A stretch of 64,000 nucleotides of DNA, taken from contig JAPDOI010001212.1 of assembly GCA_029168955.1 (NCBI GenBank), forward strand, positions 124,001 through 188,000, given 5' to 3'. A program made the translations under genes and the position numbers. How positions within the stretch are numbered: position 1 is the first letter of the stretch; each line of letters begins with the position of its first letter. Below, in pieces: positions 27,661 through 37,743 of this stretch. The DNA is from Aplectana chamaeleonis. Its lineage: Eukaryota > Nematoda > Chromadorea > Rhabditida > Cosmocercidae. The notes below the pieces were generated by a model. That model was not told the origin of the DNA and ran no database searches. It saw only the letters and a list, made by a program, of their open reading frames with translations.

Positions 27661-28037
27661 AATGGGGCTTTACTCTAACCTTACCTTTTTACTCTCAGTA
27701 GAACTCTTCGTTGTGACAATGAAATCTCTTGTGGACCCGTTTTTTGCAATACTCTACTTACTGTTGCTCCGCTCTCTCTTTCGGACCCTGACTAATACTG
27801 TTATGCCTAAAACATTCCCCCATTTTTGATTAGCCCCATTCTTCACCAGTGACAACCACCGGTAACATGTTTCATCCAATCGGACAACTAGTCCAGGCCA
27901 GGAAATAATGTCACTGAAAAAAAGACGTTTTAGTGCGTTTCCAGCCGTTTTTTTTTCGTTATTTTAGTAACACTTGGTTGCCAACGCATTGTTTGGAGTG
28001 GAGAAGTCGGGAACGAAAATCATCGTGAACACTGCCT
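27661..28037. mobile_element. TTAA-type MITE, subfamily M1, partial, with an empty E site
   Basis: This matches the M1 copy at 16,197-16,680 in the opposite orientation. It ends ATCATCGTGAACACTGCCT at 28,037; the other end is missing or too decayed. The TA at 27,899-27,900, inside CGGACAACTAGTCCAGGCC, is an unoccupied version of the site occupied by element E: GTCCAGGCC follows E2 at 53,807 and the complement of GGACAAC follows E1 at 42,660. Confidence 0.65.
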
Positions 28038-28059
28038 CCGAGGTTGGACTGTGTCTTTC

Positions 28060-28640
28060 AGGCCCCGGTCATAGTTGGATGAGCCGACGTATCCAGCCCG
28101 GTCGATACACACACAAAGCATTGGAAATGGGATGCAAAAATCACCCGGTGTATCCCCCCAACACCCCCCCCATCACCCACCCGATCGATACGTATGAACA
28201 AAGTGATGGGGTAAGGTACAGAAGATCACTCGGTGTATCCCTCCAACACCCCCAACACCCACCCGGTCGATACGTATGATTGAAATGATGGAGTGAGGTT
28301 TAGAAAATCACTCGGTGTATCCGACGCGGTCGATATCCATGCAATACGTGGATGACGGCGGATGAGAAAATCACCGGGTGGGCGGGTCAATGATAAAACA
28401 TTGCGTATCACTAGAAAGCTATCGACATTGCTACCTCCGTTTCTTCACTATACTCTTCTTCACTATTTCTCTGAACCGGTGCAATCCTGTCGGCCACGTA
28501 ATCATCGTCATATCTAGTTGGATACACCGAGTGATTTTCTCAACCTCACTCCATCATTTTAAACATACGTATCGACCGGGGTGGTGTTGGGGGGTGTTGG
28601 GGGGTGCGGGGGGTGTTGGGGGTGCGGGGGATGCAGATGC
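28060..28640. repeat. Tandem CACTCGGTGTATCC / GGTCGATACG units with a G-run block
   Basis: Imperfect units of roughly 70-90 bp contain GGTCGATACGTATG and ATCACTCGGTGTATCC near 28,105-28,150, 28,185-28,245, 28,262-28,325 and, inverted, 28,510-28,580. Between 28,578 and 28,632 are six or more runs of four to six G (GGTGTTGGGGGGTG type), a potential G-quadruplex. C-rich runs of the same type lie at 28,155-28,175. No gene is seen. Confidence 0.6.
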
Positions 28641-28849
28641 AGATAGCACCAACTCTGACCGGGGCCTCAAGCCTTTCACAGTCTGCCGGACGATTATGGC
28701 ACGTTATAAGAGTGCTGCAGTGCGAGGGAATCTGCGGTGAACAACCGTCAGTTCCGCCTCTTCAGTACAAAATGTACGGCGAAACCAACACGTTTTGACC
28801 CGTCATAACTTGCTCCGACGTCGTGTCAATGATAGCATGGCGTCTATGG
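28641..28849. other. Spacer beside Sat42 array C
   Basis: No feature is recognised. This is the far edge of array C. It does not resemble the right flank shared by arrays A and E, so array C is truncated here or has a different end. Confidence 0.35.
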
Positions 28850-29139
28850 CGTCGGGCGCACTCCCACATGCGCCCCGTACACTTTCTATGGCGTCCGGCG
28901 CACTCTTACATGGGTCCCGCTCACCTAATATGACGTCCGGCGCACTCTTACATGGGTCCCGTACACTTTCTACGGCTTTCGGCGCACTCTTACATGTGTC
29001 CCGCACACTTTTTATGACGTCCGGCGCACTCTTACATGGGTCCCGTACACTTTTTCTGGCATCCGGCGTACTCTTACATGACATGGGTCTCGCATGTTTT
29101 CTATGGCGTTCGGCGCGCTTTTACATGGGTCCCGCACAC
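28850..29139 (-). repeat. Sat42 array C, first part (inverted)
   Basis: About seven Sat42 units in reverse orientation relative to array A (GCGCACTCTTACATGGGTCC type). They are interrupted at a TTAA by the M2 element that follows. Confidence 0.95.
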
Positions 29140-29143
29140 TTAA

Positions 29144-29634
29144 AGGCACTGTTCGCGATAAAAATCGCTTTTCCGTTTTTTGCCTATCTTTAAACTGGTC
29201 CCATTCCCCATTCTGATTCCAATGATGCTTCTGGAATCTTACAAGACCTTCTGAGAATGGAGTTATGGTACCTCAAAAATTGAGCTAGGGAAAATGGTGG
29301 ACGAGTTGTCCGGGGCTTGTAACTTCCGTCTTTTGCAGCCAATGTGAGCGAGCTGACCTGAGTAAAAAGAGAAGTTGAGAATGAAGGGCAGAACGAGGCT
29401 TTTGATCGGAAACCATCGCTCAACTCACGATTTCGAGTGTTCCTTTGTTCACGTCGAGGGGCGGGAAGAGGCGAGACTTGCCCACAATGGCGGGGTTTTC
29501 CCACTTTTCGAAGCCGTTTTACGGCTCCTGGGTAGCTTTTCGTACCGTTTTTTCGACGCTGTTCTGCTTCTGAGAGCCACGAGAAGCGTTTGTCATGGAA
29601 AATTCGAGGATGAAGTTTATCGCGAACAGTGCCT
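29144..29634. mobile_element. TTAA-type MITE, subfamily M2, inserted in Sat42
   Basis: Clean 491-bp element: left end AGGCACTGTTCGCGATAAAA, right end (other strand) AGGCACTGTTCGCGATAAAC, each flanked directly by TTAA (29,140-29,143 and 29,635-29,638). Outside both TTAAs is Sat42 sequence, so insertion into a satellite array is explicit. The precise TTAA duplication is the hallmark of piggyBac-type transposition (established for that superfamily). No transposase is encoded, so a source element must lie elsewhere. Confidence 0.9.
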
Positions 29635-29638
29635 TTAA

Positions 29639-29912
29639 TATGACGTCCGGCGCACTCCTACATGGGTCCCGAACACTTTCAATGGCGTCCGGATCACTCC
29701 TACATGAGTCCCGTACACTTTTTATGGCGTCCGGCGCGCTCCTGACGGGGTCCCGCAAACTTTCTTATGCGTCCGGCGCACTGTTAAATGGGTCCCACAT
29801 CGTCAGGCGCACTGCCTGAGGGGTCCCACGCATTTTTTGACGTCCGGCGCCCTTATATGGGTCCCGCACATTTTCTTCGGCGTCCGGCGCACTCCCGCTG
29901 AGGTCCCGCTGA
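29639..29912 (-). repeat. Sat42 array C, second part (inverted)
   Basis: Continuation of array C after the M2 insertion, about six or seven units. The last unit carries GCGCACTCCCGCTGAGGTCC. On the other strand this corresponds to the first unit of array E (CCCCAGCGGGAGTGCGCC), so both arrays begin at the same junction. Confidence 0.93.
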
Positions 29913-30062
29913 CTTTCAACGACGTCCCGTTCGGTTGTTTCGGGCTTAACCCTTGTAAAACAGAAAAGTCTGCAATTACAGAATGCACACCGTAAACTGA
30001 AGGACTGACTGACGGGCGGACGGACGGACACCACTCTCTTTTACTACTATGGAATGATAGTG
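29913..30062 (-). mobile_element. Left module of the Sat42-bearing element, beside array C
   Basis: Read on the minus strand: TCATTCCATAGTAGTAAAAG, then GAGAGTGGTGTCCG, a (CCGT)n(CAGT)n microsatellite, TTACGGTGTGCATTCTGTAA, then AAGGGTTAAGCCCGAAACAA and the first Sat42 unit. The same modules in the same order are at 55,864-56,160 before array E. The outermost shared base is the A or T of ATCATTCC, with different flanks beyond (CACT here, GATT there). This marks one end of a mobile unit that includes the satellite. Confidence 0.8.
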
Positions 30063-30149
30063 TGCATCTATTCATATTCACCTGTTGTTATTTACTGATC
30101 AGGATAAATGTTCATTCTACTTTGGTTGCTGCATGTGGGGATTTAGTCT

Positions 30150-30510
30150 GGCAATCTGGCGAAACGCACTTTCTTCGACCAGTACGGCTCGCAACTGGCA
30201 ATCCGATCATGAGCGCGAGTTGAAAGCACGCGCCACTGCCTTTTTTCGTCAAACTGCTGTCTTTATCTCGTTTTTAGGTAATTCTTTTAAACAGAGGCTA
30301 TTTGTTCTCATGCTAAAAAAAGCATGTGCATCAATCCAAATATGTATACAAATAGCTTAGCTTCAGTAAAAAATACTCAAAAGCGAGACAAGAACTGCAA
30401 ACTGACGAAAAAAGGCACTGGCGCGTGTGTTCAACTCGCCCTCGTGATAGGATAGCCGGTTGCAAGTCATACTGGTCGAAAAAAGTACGTTTCGCCAGAT
30501 TGCCAACGAA
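30150..30510. mobile_element. Inverted-repeat element with arms of about 125 bp
   Basis: The arm at about 30,150-30,275 (TGGCAATCTGGCGAAACG, later TCATGAGCGCGAGTTGAA) is mirrored at about 30,385-30,510 (CGTTTCGCCAGATTGCCA at the far end), with about 15-20% divergence. The centre is about 110 bp. It is probably a MITE; target duplications are not clear. No coding capacity is visible. Confidence 0.65.
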
Positions 30511-32184
30511 TTTCGGCAAAAAACGACAGAATTCCGCAGGCCGAAATACTGCAGATTTATAGTAAATTCTAGTAGAATTCCGAAGAATTTCGAAAACTTT
30601 GCGTGTAAATTTCGATTAATCTGTATCCATTTTCTGGTAGATTTTGTTGGTAAAGTAGCAAAAATTTTTGGGAATCTACTAGATTTTTTTCGGCCTGAGC
30701 AGAAACAGCCGCGAAAAATGCTCTCCAATGGAGTACTTCTTGTGGCAGATTCGGATGTCAACACCTCCGTCGGTTCAGCTACCCATGTTTCTCGTCTCTT
30801 TTGCGAGCAGCAAGGACGCAGCCGCGTAGTATCGGAGAAGTAATCGAGAAATATTAGAGAAATAGCTCACCAGGAACAGCTGCTAAGCCTGGAGGGCTAT
30901 TTCTCGGCCAAGACTCTCAGAGTAAGTGCCTTTGATGACGTTCTATCCGTCATCGACGCGTCATTGGTACTGTCAACGTCTCATATGCATAATTCATAGT
31001 CCTCGCCGCAGGCGCGGCACGCGCGGGAAGCGCGGTGGGCTAAGGCTTAGTGATTACTTACTGCGACGTGCGACAGCGCATATCAGCAATATCGACTTTC
31101 GGTCGATATCTATAACAAACACTATGTCGCACGAAGTATGCACTAGGCCTAAGGAAGTTCTCATCGCGCGAGACGAGCAGTAAACACCTTTTAAATCTCT
31201 AGCGGCACAGCCAGGGCGGTGCTGGTGAAAGTTGGGCTTCAAATGTGACATGCACACCAATTCCTGACTTTCATTTGCGTATACGGTAGCCTGGAGTAGT
31301 TCCAGAATTATTTATGTTGGAGTGAACTCAGACTGAGAAGCGAGTATTAATTCCAATGGCGAAACCGCCATGACGGTCCATGTCATGGGCACTCTCAAAG
31401 TACACCGTGCTTCCCGCGCATCACGTGCGTGCTGCTCTTGCGGTGAGAACTATGAAAGATGCCGTAGGTCATTTGTGGAGTTCCGTAGATATTATTTAAC
31501 AGTTATGATAAAGATGTTCAAAATTACACTCTCTCTTCACTTGAAAAGAGTTGAAATGCGAAGAGTATTTTTTTCTGAAAATTTTCTGATTTCTGTTTTC
31601 TGGCCATTTTGGCCTTTCTGTTTTTTTAATTTCTGTTTTCTGACAAACTCGATTTTCTGTTTTCTGAAATAAAAAAAAATCAGCACACCCCTGCTTCGGA
31701 CTGCGCGTTCATTAGGTCGAAACAGTGACCCAGCTCCTGTTGCGTCGGACAAAGTATGAGACAGTCTTAAAGGTAGTAAGGACTATAAAACAAGGGGAGG
31801 ATTTCAAGCACAGGTGTTTCGACATTTGCCATGAAGGTGATAGCGAGCGTTGGTGAGAGCCGCTGTCCCATAGCCAGTCCCCGCAATTCGGAACAATAGT
31901 TACCCCCACACTTGAAAACATTGCAGCTGAGGCACTCTTCTAGGAGGACCCTAACACTGCGCACTAGCGACGGATACTTTGTGGTCTCCGATCGGCTCAT
32001 ATGTCTATCCTCGAATGGGAGTGTGACAAAAATTAGATTTTAAGGTACTTTCGATAAAGATTGCATCAAGGTAGCACTCAGTTCACCATTTATTTGCAAA
32101 GGAATCAGAGCTTATCGAGTCCCCAAACTCTTGAGGGGGGGGGGGGGTTACTACAGGCCGAAGCGAAGATAACATACCGCGTTT
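30511..32184. other. Spacer with no supported gene
   Basis: Open frames of up to 127 codons occur but show no recognised motif. At 30,845-30,920, GAAATAGCTCACCAGG and GGCCAAGACTCTCAGAG belong to the AATAGC repeat family of 36,190-36,826. A run of 13 G is present at about 32,136-32,149. Confidence 0.35.
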
Positions 32185-32350
32185 TCTCTTTTAGAAGCAC
32201 ACGTACTTCTACTACTCAGGCCTCCATTTTATATGTACTTCTATTAGAGGTGTACTTCAAATAGATGCTGTACTTCTAATGCTCAGTCCTCTCTTTTTGG
32301 CGCACTTCTATTGGAGGTGTACTTCTATCAGAGGGAGTATTTATACTGTT
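32185..32350. repeat. GTACTTCTA minisatellite
   Basis: Alternating words GTACTTCTA, TTAGAGGTGTACTTC and CTCAGTCCT recur about eight times with spacing of 16-36 bp. It is the same family as 57,840-57,970 and 61,675-61,810. There it lies inside or beside a foldback element, so this patch may be a fragment of such an element. Confidence 0.75.
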
Positions 32351-32529
32351 CGGCGTATTTCTTCGAATTTCTAATAGTAGACTGCTCGCATTTCCGGCAG
32401 AGTATTCCAGCATAAAACCGAAAATTTGAATGTTAATATTTCAGACCACAACCACGAAAACTCAGAAACTTAGGCCTTATGGAATTGAGGCTTCCTGAAT
32501 AACTAATGGCATATTTCCAAAAGCATTAT

Positions 32530-33050
32530 TCTGAAAGTTTAGCTTCCTGGCAAAAGTAGCGATTTGGCAATGTCATTTAGAAGTCAAAAAAATTTCAGAA
32601 GTATCTTGAAATATTTTTAAAAAGTGATTTGGTCCTGGAGTAATGAAAAAGCAGGGAAATGAAGTGAAATAACCAAAAAATGCGATTCGGTGGCCGATCA
32701 TTTCACAAGCTTCTCCGTTAAACTTATCAAAACGAAATCAAGCACGATATGGAATGGAGCGTAGCCTTCACCCAGCATGCCATATACTGATCCCCTTATT
32801 ACAGCTTTCATAAATGGCTTAATGTTTCCGTTACGCGCTTGATTTCGTTTTGATAAGTTTAACGGAGAAGCTTGTGAAATGATCGACCACCAAATCGTAT
32901 TTTTTGTTATTTCACTTCATTTCCCTGCTTTTTTATTACTCCAGGACCAAATCACTTTTTAAAAATATTTCAAGATACTTTTGAAATTTTTTTGACTTCT
33001 AAATGACATCGCCGAATCGCTACTTTTGCCAGGAAGCTAAATTTTCAGAA
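32530..33050. mobile_element. Foldback-type element with arms of about 210 bp
   Basis: The left arm at about 32,530-32,742 (TTTAGCTTCCTGGCAAAAGT to AACGAAATCAAGC) is mirrored at about 32,840-33,050 (GCTTGATTTCGTTTTGATAA to CCAGGAAGCTAAA) with only a few differences. About 100 bp separate the arms. Transcripts would form a long hairpin. It is non-coding and the target duplication is not clear. Confidence 0.85.
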
Positions 33051-33079
33051 AATTCACATATTTTTCACAAAGGTTCCCT

Positions 33080-33540
33080 TTCGGACTTCAATTTTGCTCA
33101 ACGATTTCCATTTTGCAATGATGAAACACCTAACAGACGATATTGTCGTATGAGTACAATTTTTGAAGCCGATGACTTACAACCATAAAAAATAAAACTC
33201 ATTGCCGCATTTGGTGCAAAATGTGAAAAATCTATGTATATTATTGATCATTAATATTTGATCTTGTATGATGAGAAGAATTTCCCAAACAAATGACTTA
33301 GAGCCATTAACAATCAAAAATCATTGCGGCATTTTGTGCAACAGGCGAAAAAATCTATATTATTGATCGGAATTTATCGATAATGACTGATGAGCAAAAT
33401 TCCTCAACCAAGAAAACCAATCCCAAAAGCAATCACCACTGTTCGCCGCATTTTGTGCAAAAAGCACGAAAATCGATAATATGGATTATCGATCGATGAC
33501 GTGTCATGAGTACGAATTCTCACAAGTTCAGTACTTACAT
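33080..33540. repeat. Imperfect tandem repeat of about 120 bp
   Basis: Three or four diverged units, each with a word like GCCGCATTTTGTGCAAAA (near 33,203, 33,329 and 33,447), followed by TCTATRTTATTGATC and preceded by an ACTTACA or ACTTAGA motif with AACCAT or GCCATT. No gene is seen. Confidence 0.55.
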
Positions 33541-34436
33541 CCGACGAACTGTGTTGATTGGCTGCAAATTCACCCACACAACCCCCGGTCTCCACAGCCG
33601 CAGCAGAAAAAATCAGTTTTCATGCACCACGGCTAATTTGGTATGTAAACCAACGATTTTGAGGTACCCTTCAAAGTAAAGGTATCGAGTTCAAAATGGA
33701 ATAAGAGCGACCCTCATCCATTTCCAGCCTCCTGTCCAAAAATGAGCTGCCTAGCTCAATTTTATCTGATAGCACAAGATCGTGAACGCCGTCTGAAAAA
33801 AAGGGGATTAACAGAGAAAACTTGCTGTTTTTCAAAATTTGCTCAAATCCTAGGAAACCATTCTAAACTATTTTTGGGCATCATACACAACTTTTTGCGC
33901 TTTTTTCAATGCAATTTAGAGCTAATTTCCACCTTCAGCCTAAACTTAGATTTTGAAAAACGGGTTGCGCGCGTGGCCGATTCAAAACCAAATCTGGTGC
34001 GCGCTTCGCGCGCACCACAATCATTCGCACCCTTCCCAAGTCAATTTCTTCCAAAATTTGCATAAGTTCGGTATAGCTTTCGTCGACACGTCCTTTATGA
34101 GGAAGAGAGACCAATGGGAATCGACTCGTTAGGCTTGAAAACAATTTAGCTGATTGCTTGTCGAGCCGTTCAGAGTGATTAAAAAAGCGCCGTTCTTGAA
34201 AGACTTGACAACAGCTCTTCCAGAGACGGGTTCGTTGCGTCCACAATTCACTTTAGGTGAAGTCTGCTGTTGAAGGTTTCTGATTTTCTCGTCGTATAAA
34301 CGATTCCTCAACATGAATGATGCAATCTTCATAGCGCTGGGGAACCTTGGCTTTTCAAGGACCGTTAAAGTCGGCGTCTTGGGTCAAAAGAAGTCATTTT
34401 TGAATGACTAAAACCCAATCAAATCAAAATTTTCAA
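33541..34436. other. Spacer with a GCGCGC hairpin
   Basis: No gene is recognised. The GGTGCGCGCTTCGCGCGCAC palindrome at 33,998 recurs near 23,467. Open frames on both strands between 33,742 and 34,246 overlap each other and show no motif. Confidence 0.35.
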
Positions 34437-34690
34437 AGGCAGTGTTAACGATAAAATGCACTTCCGATACCTCCACGATTTACGGATGGTTTGGTGCCCT
34501 ATATAGCAAGGCATGCTCAAAAAGGACACGAAAGACGCGTTTTCGAGCCAAAATAGGCCCTCTCTTGTTTACGTTGATTTCTGAGCGTGGAGGAATTGAC
34601 TGCTAGAAGCTCTGATGAACTCTTGGGACGATCCCCAACCCAAACTCATTCCATCCCCACCGACAGCTGGGGACGATCCCCTAAAGTGGG
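34437..34690. mobile_element. Solo end of a TTAA-type MITE
   Basis: AGGCAGTGTTAACGATAAAA at 34,437 is the end sequence of the M1/M2 families, preceded by TCAA. No matching opposite end was found downstream, so this is a truncated copy. The true right limit is unknown. Confidence 0.5.
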
Positions 34691-34695
34691 CGGAG

Positions 34696-34828
34696 TTGGT
34701 CCCTCCTAAGTTTGCTATTGGGAGGGACAGAGTTGAGTTTTGCAGGGACTTGGTTGGCCGTGGTTGGTCCCTCCTTAGTTTGCTATTGGGGGGACCAAAG
34801 TTGAGTTTTGCAGAGACTTAGTTGGCTC
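34696..34828. repeat. Tandem duplication of about 66 bp
   Basis: Two adjacent copies each begin TTGGTCCCTCCT and contain AGTTTGCTATTGGG and AGTTGAGTTTTGCAG. Related words (GGAGGGACTTGG, GTCCCTCC) occur near 62,878-62,912. Confidence 0.7.
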
Positions 34829-35127
34829 TGTGAGGCCTTTCTTAGGGAGACGGCTCTCAAAATGCTTGCCATACTGCTTACCCTTCAGCTAGCTTCCTTG
34901 GTCGGTACGTGTGTGCTCTGCTAAAACTGCTAAATTGACTTGGCTTGCTTCTTCTTACCTTACTAGCACGATTCGCAACAGTATCATACAGCATCAAAAC
35001 GTTAATCAACACAAAATCCAACAGAAATTTACTTCCAATTTAATTCCTTTCAAAGTCGACGCAAAATCCAAAACCAGAAAACATTAAAAATGTCAAAAAC
35101 ACAGTACGAATCACAGACATAACATTC

Positions 35128-35282
35128 CTTTCCGAGCTACTCGCAGTCGTATTATCACTATCGTAGATGCGAAGCGGTTGTTTTTCGAAAAAAACCGACT
35201 ATGAAAATGAAGAAATTATTCTCAGAACCGCACCGCTCCTATGATAGTGATGCCCAACCCTGCGAGTAGCGGGGAAATGGAA
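35128..35282. mobile_element. Small decayed inverted-repeat element
   Basis: TTCCGAGCTACTCGCAG with CACTATCGTAG at the left mirrors CTATGATAGTG with CTGCGAGTAGCGGGGAA at the right, about 155 bp overall. Divergent arms point to an old MITE. Confidence 0.5.
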
Positions 35283-35531
35283 GATAAATTGAATGAGGTC
35301 TTCTCGCAAGCTGCAAGCAACTATGATACAAGATTAACATATACAGGATTGACATTATACAAAAATAATAGTTCATGATTTCCCTCCGAGGAAACCAACG
35401 ACTACGGATAGAAAGTCTTCAAATGAAAGGCGAGCGATCCTGGGCCGAATGCTGCTTTTGATGCATGGCCCACAAAATGAGACAGAGAAGGCTAAAAACT
35501 TGCTCTAAAAGAGAACATACATGAAAATGTT

Positions 35532-35670
35532 TGCACAAGGTGCTGAGTTGATCGCAAAACGCTTGGCTCCGGGCGAGATCGAACCAGCATATTTCCTTTC
35601 CGGGCAGGCGCCTTATAACACTGCACAACCGAAGCCCCAGCCCCGCTCTCACTCAACTGCTCGGTAAGTC
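35532..35670 (-). mobile_element. tRNA-like SINE, copy 1
   Basis: On the minus strand an A-box-like TTGTGCAGTG and a B-box-like GGTTCGATCTC are about 45 bp apart, inside GGCTTCG ... CGGAGCC that can pair as an acceptor-like stem. The element continues past the tRNA-like part to CAACTCAGCACCTTGTG. Two other copies share the whole of this length, so it is a dispersed element with an internal pol III promoter rather than a functional tRNA. It lies tail to tail with copy 2. Confidence 0.55.
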
Positions 35671-35849
35671 TTCACCGAAGCAATACCGAGGGATAGGGGC
35701 TCTCTACACACCGAGAGAGGAGTTGTTCCGTTTTTGCAGTTCGAAACGCCACGCTATTCAATGCAAGTGAAGTGGTCCCGAGAGGAATTAGTGGCGCAAA
35801 AGGCCAGACAGCTCCTGCCTCGGTGTGTAGAGAGCCCCTATCCTCGATA
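35671..35849. repeat. Palindromic spacer between the two SINE copies
   Basis: GGGGCTCTCTACACACCGAG at 35,696 is mirrored by CTCGGTGTGTAGAGAGCCCC at 35,819. Together with the SINE copies on each side this makes an inverted repeat spanning about 35,532-35,980. The centre is about 105 bp. Confidence 0.75.
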
Positions 35850-35982
35850 CCGACCAGTTGAGTGAGAGCGGCGCTGGGGCTTCGGTGGTGCAGTGCGATA
35901 AGGCGGAAGGGAATATGACGGTTCAATCTCGCCCGGAGCCAAGCGTTTTGCGATTAACTCAGCACCTTGTGTAAACATACCA
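35850..35982 (+). mobile_element. tRNA-like SINE, copy 2
   Basis: Same structure as copy 1 on the plus strand: A-box-like TGGTGCAGTGCG near 35,884, B-box-like GGTTCAATCTC near 35,920, a GGCTTCG/CGGAGCC stem and the CTCAGCACCTTGTG tail. It has lost about 7 bp around the anticodon-like region compared with the copy at 59,882. Confidence 0.55.
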
Positions 35983-36189
35983 TAACGTGCACTGCGACGT
36001 TGAACTGCAGTTACGGCAAAAAAAAACATCCAAAAATCGTGTAATACATGAAAATAATCAAGAATATAAACCAAATTGTAAAGATTTTGGCTTAGATGAA
36101 CTTCGTCTTTGACGTACACTTATCATCACTGCGCAGTTGTAGACGGCTCAGTCGCGAGTGCTCCCCTCTTCTGAAATGTCTATTGTTAC

Positions 36190-36826
36190 ACGAAAAACAA
36201 CTCTGAGTTTTGACAGAGAAATAGTCTGCATGTCGCTTAATAGCCGCGTAATAGCCGGCAAATAATCTTGCCGCGGAATAGCCGCCAGATAACCGCTAAA
36301 TAATGCTGGTCGCGGATTAGCCGCGAAATGGCAGCCTGCTTGGGTCTGCTGAGCCGTGCCCTATGTACTCCGGAAAGCTACGGGCGAAATCGGGTATCTG
36401 TATCACCCATTATTACTGTTTCCCTTACACGAGCGTATTTTAGTTATGAACGGCGGTATCGTTGTCTGTAATTGTGAATAAAGGTAAGACCAGCAATAAA
36501 AGTTCGCTGCATCATTTGCCAGGAAGTAGTCGAGAAAAATAGGCCCCTGGCAGCGGCTCCTGGTGGGCTATTTCTCGGCTATTGCGCGGACAACGTGGTC
36601 TCGGCCGAGCATTGGCCGCGAAATAGCCGAGATATAGCCCACCAGCAGCTGCGTAGCATGGTGAGCTATTTCGCGGACAACGTGGTCTCAGCCGTGCAGT
36701 GGCCGCGTGATAAACGAGAAATAATCGAGAAATAGCTGCAAAATAGCCGAGAAATAGCCCACCGGGAGCCGCTGCGGAGTCTGTTGGGCTATTTCTCGGC
36801 TATATCTCGGCCAAAACTTTCAGAGA
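36190..36826. mobile_element. AATAGC-repeat element with CTCTGA ends
   Basis: CTCTGAGTTTTGACAGAGAA at the left and, on the other strand, CTCTGAAAGTTTTGGCCGAG at the right. The interior is dominated by GAAATAGCC, GAGAAATAGCCCACC and CTATTTCTCGGC words in both orientations. Relatives lie at 25,262-25,390 and 30,845-30,920. It is non-coding and probably a composite foldback element. Confidence 0.5.
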
Positions 36827-37598
36827 AAGAAGAAAATAAAAACAAATTAGCTCACAGACTTAGCAATCAGATGATTGTTGCTAAGGGTGAATTGGCGTGC
36901 CTCAGTTTTGCGAAAAAAGCATATACTCTAAATCTTTGGACCATACTCGTTGAAATGACTATGATTTTTTCCTTTCAAAAATCTTTCAATATATGTGTCC
37001 ACCATCTGTTCGCTGATGTTTCCGCGTACTTGATCACAACGCAGCAATATGTAATCAGCGACAGCTTGTCATCGCCGCTAGCCCCCCCCCCCTTCCTCAA
37101 CACCAACTCTATCTCCAGATTTTCAATCTATCCGTTTTCTACGCAGCTTCTTTTGAGATCTAACAGCTTTCTACGGCTCATTTCAGCTTCTTTCCTAACC
37201 CCTTCACTCATTGAGACATCTATCGCACCATTTCGACAGCCCATGCTGTCCTGTCAGCTCTCACGACGTCCTGCGAACCCCTTTTGAAGCCCTCTGAGGC
37301 ATATTGCACGCTCCCTTAGAAAAAACCTTCCGTCATCCCTTACATTTTTCAACTTCTTTCTAGAGCCCTGAAAACATTACATGAACTCCCTGACCTAGGC
37401 CTATTTACATCAAAATTATGGAATGAACACACCCTACAAGTATTTCTCACCAGTTAGACAGTGCGCTAATATTCCTCTGCCACAAAAAAGAGTTAGGAAA
37501 GAGTTTCAACTAGAGCTGAGATCGTATAATGTTAAAATTGTATTGATCGAATGCTCGTCCATCCGATTTTTTGCCTTATATATCCCAATAGTCGAATA
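36827..37598. other. Spacer with no supported gene
   Basis: A 167-codon open frame from 36,784 to 37,287 starts inside the repeat element and has no recognised motif. A run of 10-11 C lies near 37,082. Nothing else is seen. Confidence 0.35.
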
Positions 37599-37743
37599 TC
37601 TCAGAAAATCGCCGCATTCAATGCGTGTCAAATATGCATTCAACTCGAGTGACTACACCCATCAAAAGGCTCCATCGCAGGGGCACGTGCTGCAAAATTC
37701 CATCGCAGGAGCACGTGCTGCAAGGTAATCAAGCACTACTGTA
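37599..37743 (-). mobile_element. Half of MITE X (reversed) abutting E1
   Basis: This matches, in reverse, positions 22,935-23,095 of the intact X copy: GCCGCATTCAATGCGTGTC near 37,611 and GCACGTGCTGCAA twice. It stops at the TA next to E1. The complementary half of X is not on the other side of E1 but at the left of E2. Confidence 0.75.

Noticed and set aside
25262..30920. One 5.66-kb element bounded by CTCTGAGAGTTTTGGCC and its inverse
   Set aside because: The two ends are oriented correctly, but related AATAGC-repeat fragments also occur singly, and unrelated insertions fill the interval. Two solo fragments are more likely.
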